DNA of 9,602 nucleotides, taken from assembly GCA_023412975.1 (NCBI GenBank), contig JAEZRB010000043.1:1-9602 (forward strand), given 5' to 3'. This document shows, one piece after another, positions 5,865 to 9,602 of the stretch (positions are counted from its first letter, which is position 1; every line of letters begins with the position of its first letter). The notes under the pieces were generated by a model. The model did no database searches. It had not been told where the DNA came from and saw nothing but the letters and a program-made list of their open reading frames with translations. Made by a program: the position numbers and the translations under genes. The DNA is from Bacteroidota bacterium. GTDB lineage: Bacteria; Bacteroidota; Bacteroidia; Chitinophagales; Chitinophagaceae.

Positions 5865-7207
5865 AAAGGCCGGTTAGTGTCTTTTGGTTCAGGCGTGATC
5901 TGCGGGTAGAAGATAATAAGGCGTTTTCAAAGGCATTGAATAGTCCCTACCCTGTTCTACCAGTTTTCATTTTTGATAAGGAAATACTTCAACTACTTCC
6001 TGCTGCCCGGGACAGGCGTGTCGCTTTTATCAGGCAGTCGCTGGTTGAACTGGAAAAAGTTTTTAATAGCCTCGGATCATCATTATACGTCCTGTACGAT
6101 ACTCCCACCGAAGCGTTTAAACAGTTGTTGGCTGAGTTTGAAATAAAAGAAGTGTACGCCAATCACGACTATGAGCCTTACGCGATACAACGGGATGAAA
6201 CAATAAAGAATTTGCTGGCATCAAATGGGATTGATTTTATTACCAGCAAAGACCATGTGATCTTTGAAAAAAATGAAATACTCAAACCCGACGGCAGGCC
6301 TTACACCATCTTCACACCATATGCTAAAGCCTGGAAGGAGAAATTTTTTACCTCGCCACAGTCATATACTGACAAACTCAGTTTTAATCATCGAGCATCC
6401 GGTATCCGGCATCACCTATCCAATATCCAGCATGCACGGCAGATTCCTTCTTTGGAAGAGATTGGCTTTGAGCAAATAGAAACTATTAGTCCAATACCTG
6501 TTATTAATGAGGATATCATCAGTCGGTATGAGAAAACGCGCGATATACCATCTGTTAATGGCACTTCAGGCCTTAGCCCTCACCTTCGCTTCGGAACTGT
6601 CAGTATCCGACTATTAGTGCAACTGGCAAACCAGCTGAGCCCGGGCTGGCTGAATGAACTGATATGGCGGGAGTTTTTTATGATGATACTATACCATTTT
6701 CCACATGTGGTTAACAGTAGCTTTAAGAAAAAGTATGACCAGGTAAAATGGCGTAATAATGAACAGGAGTTTGATTTGTGGTGCAAAGGTGAAACCGGTT
6801 ATCCCCTTGTGGATGCAGGTATGCGGCAACTGAATGAAACGGGCTGGATGCATAACCGGGTTCGAATGGTGACGGCGGGTTTCCTGACGAAACATTTATT
6901 AATCGACTGGCGTTGGGGTGAGGCTTATTTCGCGGAAAAATTGCTGGACTACGAACTTTCTTCCAACAATGGTAACTGGCAGTGGGCAGCAGGCAGCGGG
7001 TGTGATGCAGCGCCATATTTTAGAGTCTTCAATCCTATCAAACAACAGGAGAGGTTTGATCCCGAAATGGCTTATATCAAAACCTGGATTCCCGGGTATC
7101 AAGAAGGGTATTTGCCCAGGATAGTTGAGCATGATTTTGCAAGAGAACGTGCAATTCAAGTGTACAGGGAATCACTGGAGGACCCGAACGCTAACGTCCG
7201 CTATTGA
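5861..7207 (+). CDS. phrB: Deoxyribodipyrimidine (CPD) photolyase, class I
   Basis: The 448-residue product uses blue/near-UV light and FADH- to split cyclobutane pyrimidine dimers. The N-terminal alpha/beta antenna domain starts with VFWFRRDLRVEDN (7-19). The C-terminal FAD domain has ELIWREFF (266-273), TGYPLVDAGMRQL (312-324), GWMHNRVRM (328-336), DWRWGE (349-354) and NNGNWQWAAG (369-378). By alignment to E. coli enzyme motifs, the electron-transfer Trp triad is W297, W350 and W373; N369 matches the flavin N5-facing Asn; E266, W269, N332, R333, M336 and W375 match the dimer-binding pocket. These favour a CPD photolyase over a (6-4) enzyme or cryptochrome. Y104-E105 is compatible with a methenyltetrahydrofolate antenna, but this is uncertain. 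The ATG overlaps the upstream stop by 4 bp; the 3' end overlaps malQ on the other strand by 17 bp. Operon position implies co-induction with carotenoids. Confidence 0.95.
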   Translation: MKRPVSVFWFRRDLRVEDNKAFSKALNSPYPVLPVFIFDKEILQLLPAARDRRVAFIRQSLVELEKVFNSLGSSLYVLYDTPTEAFKQLLAEFEIKEVYANHDYEPYAIQRDETIKNLLASNGIDFITSKDHVIFEKNEILKPDGRPYTIFTPYAKAWKEKFFTSPQSYTDKLSFNHRASGIRHHLSNIQHARQIPSLEEIGFEQIETISPIPVINEDIISRYEKTRDIPSVNGTSGLSPHLRFGTVSIRLLVQLANQLSPGWLNELIWREFFMMILYHFPHVVNSSFKKKYDQVKWRNNEQEFDLWCKGETGYPLVDAGMRQLNETGWMHNRVRMVTAGFLTKHLLIDWRWGEAYFAEKLLDYELSSNNGNWQWAAGSGCDAAPYFRVFNPIKQQERFDPEMAYIKTWIPGYQEGYLPRIVEHDFARERAIQVYRESLEDPNANVRY

Positions 7208-9602
7208 CAACATAACCCCTAAGTTCTTCATTGAACTCATCCTCTTTCAAGAGATCTTCGAGGTAGATATGCATGCGGTATCTCCAGTAGTGTTTCGGGA
7301 CAGCTGGATTATTGATCCTCTCCTCCTGCGGGTTGTCGCGGCGCAGCGTTTCACTCATTCCAAAAAGATCCTGCAACATAAATACACTCCACATAGCCGG
7401 CGAGTTGAGGTGTTGTAAAATGATAGCCCGGCAAACCCAGGATTCACAGAAATAAGGCGCGTCACCCCATTGATGCAATACATGGTTATAGAAACGCTGG
7501 GTTCGTTCGCGATTTTCTTCCCACCAGCCACGAATGGTGCTCATATCATGCGTAGAAGGTGTGATAACGGATAAATAAGGTGCTTCTGCCGGGTGAAAAA
7601 ATTCAACAGCCGGATCTTTGGGCATACGCTGGATCTCCAGGCTTAGTATACCAAGTTGTTTCATGACCTCAGGTACAGAATGCGGCACCATGCCCAGGTC
7701 TTCACCACAGATCAGCATATTGGTAGATTCCTTCAGCCGTGGAAGCTTTTGCATGGCTTCTTTTTTCCAAAAATCGTCCTGGCGACGATAGAAATAATTG
7801 ATATAAAGTGAACGGAGTTTTTCCTGCACATGCGGGATCAGGTATTTGAATGAAAGGGTTCGCTCCATTGAAATACGGAAATGAAACTCCTGCCCCTTGG
7901 ACCCTTCCTGTTCAAAGAAAATAACGTTTGATATTAAATCATACAGACCCAGTTTCAAACGCAGATTTTCTTCCGTAGCCTCCAGTTTCTCAAACCAGGC
8001 TTCCACATCCCGCTGTGTTTCGAACCGCGGTTTCAGGTCGTAGCCACCACGCTGGTTTGGTTCAACATATTCCTGCTTGACTCTTTCAGCCAGGTCACCA
8101 AAAACTTCCAGCAATACATCGTCGGTGATAAATGGGAGGCAGAAACGTTTTTCATCAAACCAGATCCCATTTTCACCAAACTCTACATAGTGTAGGGGTA
8201 TGCAGGGCACAAAATATCCCATGATACCCTGTACAGCGTGTGCCGGAATGCTCCAGATCCTGAAAAAACCGAGAATATGGTCGATTCGGAATGTATCGAA
8301 GTAATTGCTCATCTGCCCGAACCGCTGTTTCCACCAGCTAAACCCATCTTCCTGCATCCGTTTCCAGTTGTAGGTGGGGAACTCCCAGTTCTGACCAATG
8401 GGCGTAAAATCATCCGGAGGCGCGCCTGCCTGAGCTTCCATATTATATAATTCCGGCGCAACCCACGCATCGCAGCCATAGCGATAAATGCCAATCGGGA
8501 TATCACCTTTTAATATGATACCTTTTTTGTGTGCATAGTCTGCCGCGTCTTTCAATTGCAGGTGCAGGTGATATTGTACAAAGCAATAGAAATTGATCTC
8601 TTTTTGTGCAAGCGACCGGCTTGAAAATAATTTCAAAATTTCATCTTTATCATAAACACTGTTTGTCTTCCACTCGTTGAAGTGCGAGGTTTTGTATTTG
8701 TCGCGGAAATAACAAAAAGCAGCATAAGGGAAGAGCCAGTGCTTGTTGTCTTCGAAAAATTGCTGGTAGTCGTCCGATTCAAAACACTCCTTCCCCATTT
8801 CCTCGTACAGGTCCTTGAGCATAGTGATTTTGAAACGGATGACTTCTTCGTAGTCTATTTCGGGATGTTCGTTCAGCGCTTTTTGTTTTTGCTGAAGAGC
8901 CTTGAGCATTCCCTTGTGTTTTTTCCCGGCGCATTTTTCGAGATTGATATAGATCGGGTGAAGCGCAAATGCCGAGATAGCCGCATAGGGATAAGAGTCT
9001 GCCCAGGTATTAGTTGCGATCGTATCATTGACCGGAAGAATCTGGATCAGCTTTAGGCCTGTTTGGCGAGCCCAGTCAACTAATAGTTTAAGATCTGAAA
9101 ACTCGCCTACACCAAAACTTTGTTTGCTTCGCAGGCTAAATACGGGTATGGAAACACCCGCGCCTTTCCAGGTGTTGTTGGGCAAACGGGCAAATCCATC
9201 GTGTATTACCGTGAGCCGGTGTGACATGGTATCTCCATGTAGGAGCCTGTTGTCGCCGTCTTCATACCTGACAAACTCCTTATCATGTGTATTATAGATG
9301 ACATATTTATAAGCCACGGGAAAGCCGTTGCCAGATAAGTCAACATTAGCGGTCCACCAGTCACCGTCCTGTGAAAAAAGTATAAGATTTTTTTCATCCC
9401 AGTTACCCAGCTGTTCGTTACTGCCCAGCAATCCGAGTGCTTCATGTTTGGCTAGTAGCGGCGCCTTTACTTTGAAAGTATGCGTATAATGTTTGGCCGA
9501 TCCCCTTTTCGACTTGGAGCTATGACGAGGTAGAAGTACATTTTTAAAGGGTGCGGTGAAAAAAGCGTTCTCATATTCTCCCGCGTGGTTCCAGGTATCG
9601 AT
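7191..9602 (-). CDS. malQ: DPE2-like 4-alpha-glucanotransferase (GH77 with CBM20), 5' truncated
   Basis: The frame is open from the stop (7191-7193) to the right edge, giving about 803 residues without a start; the internal TTG at 9431 is not the true start. GH77 enzymes move alpha-1,4-glucan segments between acceptors in maltose and glycogen metabolism. At the edge is the probable tail of a first CBM20 (to ~9525), then a second CBM20 with LLGSNEQLGNWDE near 9437-9396. GH77 begins near 9170 with WKGAGVSIPVFSLRS. The catalytic residues are the nucleophile Asp of FRIDHILGFFR (8280-8282), the acid/base Glu of CGEDLGM (7701-7703) and the stabiliser Asp of TPSTHDM (7545-7547). Nucleophile and acid/base are 193 residues apart, against about 47 in ordinary amylomaltases, so there is an insertion of roughly 145 residues, the hallmark of plant DPE2 and its bacterial relatives. 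It is convergent with the operon and probably regulated separately. Confidence 0.94.
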   Translation of the reverse strand: MDTWNHAGEYENAFFTAPFKNVLLPRHSSKSKRGSAKHYTHTFKVKAPLLAKHEALGLLGSNEQLGNWDEKNLILFSQDGDWWTANVDLSGNGFPVAYKYVIYNTHDKEFVRYEDGDNRLLHGDTMSHRLTVIHDGFARLPNNTWKGAGVSIPVFSLRSKQSFGVGEFSDLKLLVDWARQTGLKLIQILPVNDTIATNTWADSYPYAAISAFALHPIYINLEKCAGKKHKGMLKALQQKQKALNEHPEIDYEEVIRFKITMLKDLYEEMGKECFESDDYQQFFEDNKHWLFPYAAFCYFRDKYKTSHFNEWKTNSVYDKDEILKLFSSRSLAQKEINFYCFVQYHLHLQLKDAADYAHKKGIILKGDIPIGIYRYGCDAWVAPELYNMEAQAGAPPDDFTPIGQNWEFPTYNWKRMQEDGFSWWKQRFGQMSNYFDTFRIDHILGFFRIWSIPAHAVQGIMGYFVPCIPLHYVEFGENGIWFDEKRFCLPFITDDVLLEVFGDLAERVKQEYVEPNQRGGYDLKPRFETQRDVEAWFEKLEATEENLRLKLGLYDLISNVIFFEQEGSKGQEFHFRISMERTLSFKYLIPHVQEKLRSLYINYFYRRQDDFWKKEAMQKLPRLKESTNMLICGEDLGMVPHSVPEVMKQLGILSLEIQRMPKDPAVEFFHPAEAPYLSVITPSTHDMSTIRGWWEENRERTQRFYNHVLHQWGDAPYFCESWVCRAIILQHLNSPAMWSVFMLQDLFGMSETLRRDNPQEERINNPAVPKHYWRYRMHIYLEDLLKEDEFNEELRGYVVNSGR

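Larger units (their letters stand above)
637..7207 (+). other. Predicted seven-gene photoprotection operon
   Basis: Seven genes run in the same direction with junctions of +11, -17, +37, -4, +2 and -4 bp (regulator, crtI, crtB, crtZ, cyclase, TspO-like, photolyase). The only gap that could hold an internal promoter is 3859-3895 before crtZ. Overlaps of the ATGA and GTGA type suggest translational coupling. The content (light-sensor-like repressor, zeaxanthin pathway, photolyase) supports a single light-responsive transcription unit; the transcription unit itself is inferred. Confidence 0.75.

Noticed and set aside
8682..9056. 124-codon open frame on the + strand opposite malQ.
   Set aside because: It is antisense to well-conserved GH77 coding sequence, its translation resembles no family I know, and it is explained as a shadow frame.
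9206..9445. TTG/ATG-started frames near the right edge as the start of malQ or a separate small gene.
   Set aside because: The malQ frame stays open through 9602 with CBM20-like sequence, so the real start is outside the window; the 79-codon frame in another phase is a shadow.
1..9602. The window begins exactly with an EcoRI site (GAATTC) and ends exactly with a ClaI site (ATCGAT), suggesting a cloned restriction fragment.
   Set aside because: Both sites also occur internally (GAATTC at 1438-1443, ATCGAT at 1138-1143), so a complete-digest fragment is not supported. Both end genes are cut, so the edges are artificial either way. A partial digest or coincidence cannot be separated from sequence alone.
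1..9602. CRISPR arrays, tRNA/rRNA genes, insertion sequences or integration sites.
   Set aside because: No spaced direct repeats, tRNA-like cloverleaf, transposase frames or terminal inverted repeats were seen; nearly all of the window is protein coding.

Overview
The window looks like a chromosomal segment from a Bacteroidota bacterium, most likely near the Chitinophagaceae. This is judged from gene content and protein style: a CBM20-bearing DPE2-type 4-alpha-glucanotransferase, a fused CrtYc/CrtYd-type lycopene cyclase, FAS1 repeats, an AT-rich upstream region and no strong Shine-Dalgarno sites. The genus cannot be named from sequence reading alone.

Layout. Bases 1-550 hold the 3' end of a fasciclin (FAS1) repeat protein that runs in from the left edge. 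Bases 551-636 are a short AT-rich intergenic region with a perfect 12-bp palindrome, the probable promoter/operator of what follows. Bases 637-7207 are seven tightly packed + strand genes: a MerR/cobalamin-binding CarH-like regulator, phytoene desaturase (crtI), phytoene synthase (crtB), beta-carotene hydroxylase (crtZ), a fused two-domain lycopene cyclase, an extended TspO/MBR-like tryptophan-rich membrane protein, and a class I CPD photolyase. Junctions are +11 bp, 17-bp overlap, +37 bp, 4-bp overlap, +2 bp and 4-bp overlap, so one operon is likely. Bases 7191-9602 on the - strand hold a DPE2-like MalQ whose 5' end lies beyond the right edge; its 3' end overlaps the photolyase 3' end tail-to-tail by 17 bp.

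How it works together. CrtB, CrtI, the cyclase and CrtZ form a route from geranylgeranyl diphosphate through phytoene, lycopene and beta-carotene to zeaxanthin. The GGPP synthase (crtE), isoprenoid supply genes and any ketolase are not here. The regulator keeps the W-x9-E-H and E-x-H-x-x-G cobalamin signatures of the AdoCbl photoreceptor CarH, so the operon reads as a light-induced photoprotection regulon combining pigment, DNA repair and a TspO-like membrane protein of unknown role. The most unusual points are the TspO-like protein with about three extra C-terminal membrane segments inside this operon, and the regulator's Ala at the position of the second (light-induced) axial His of Thermus CarH.
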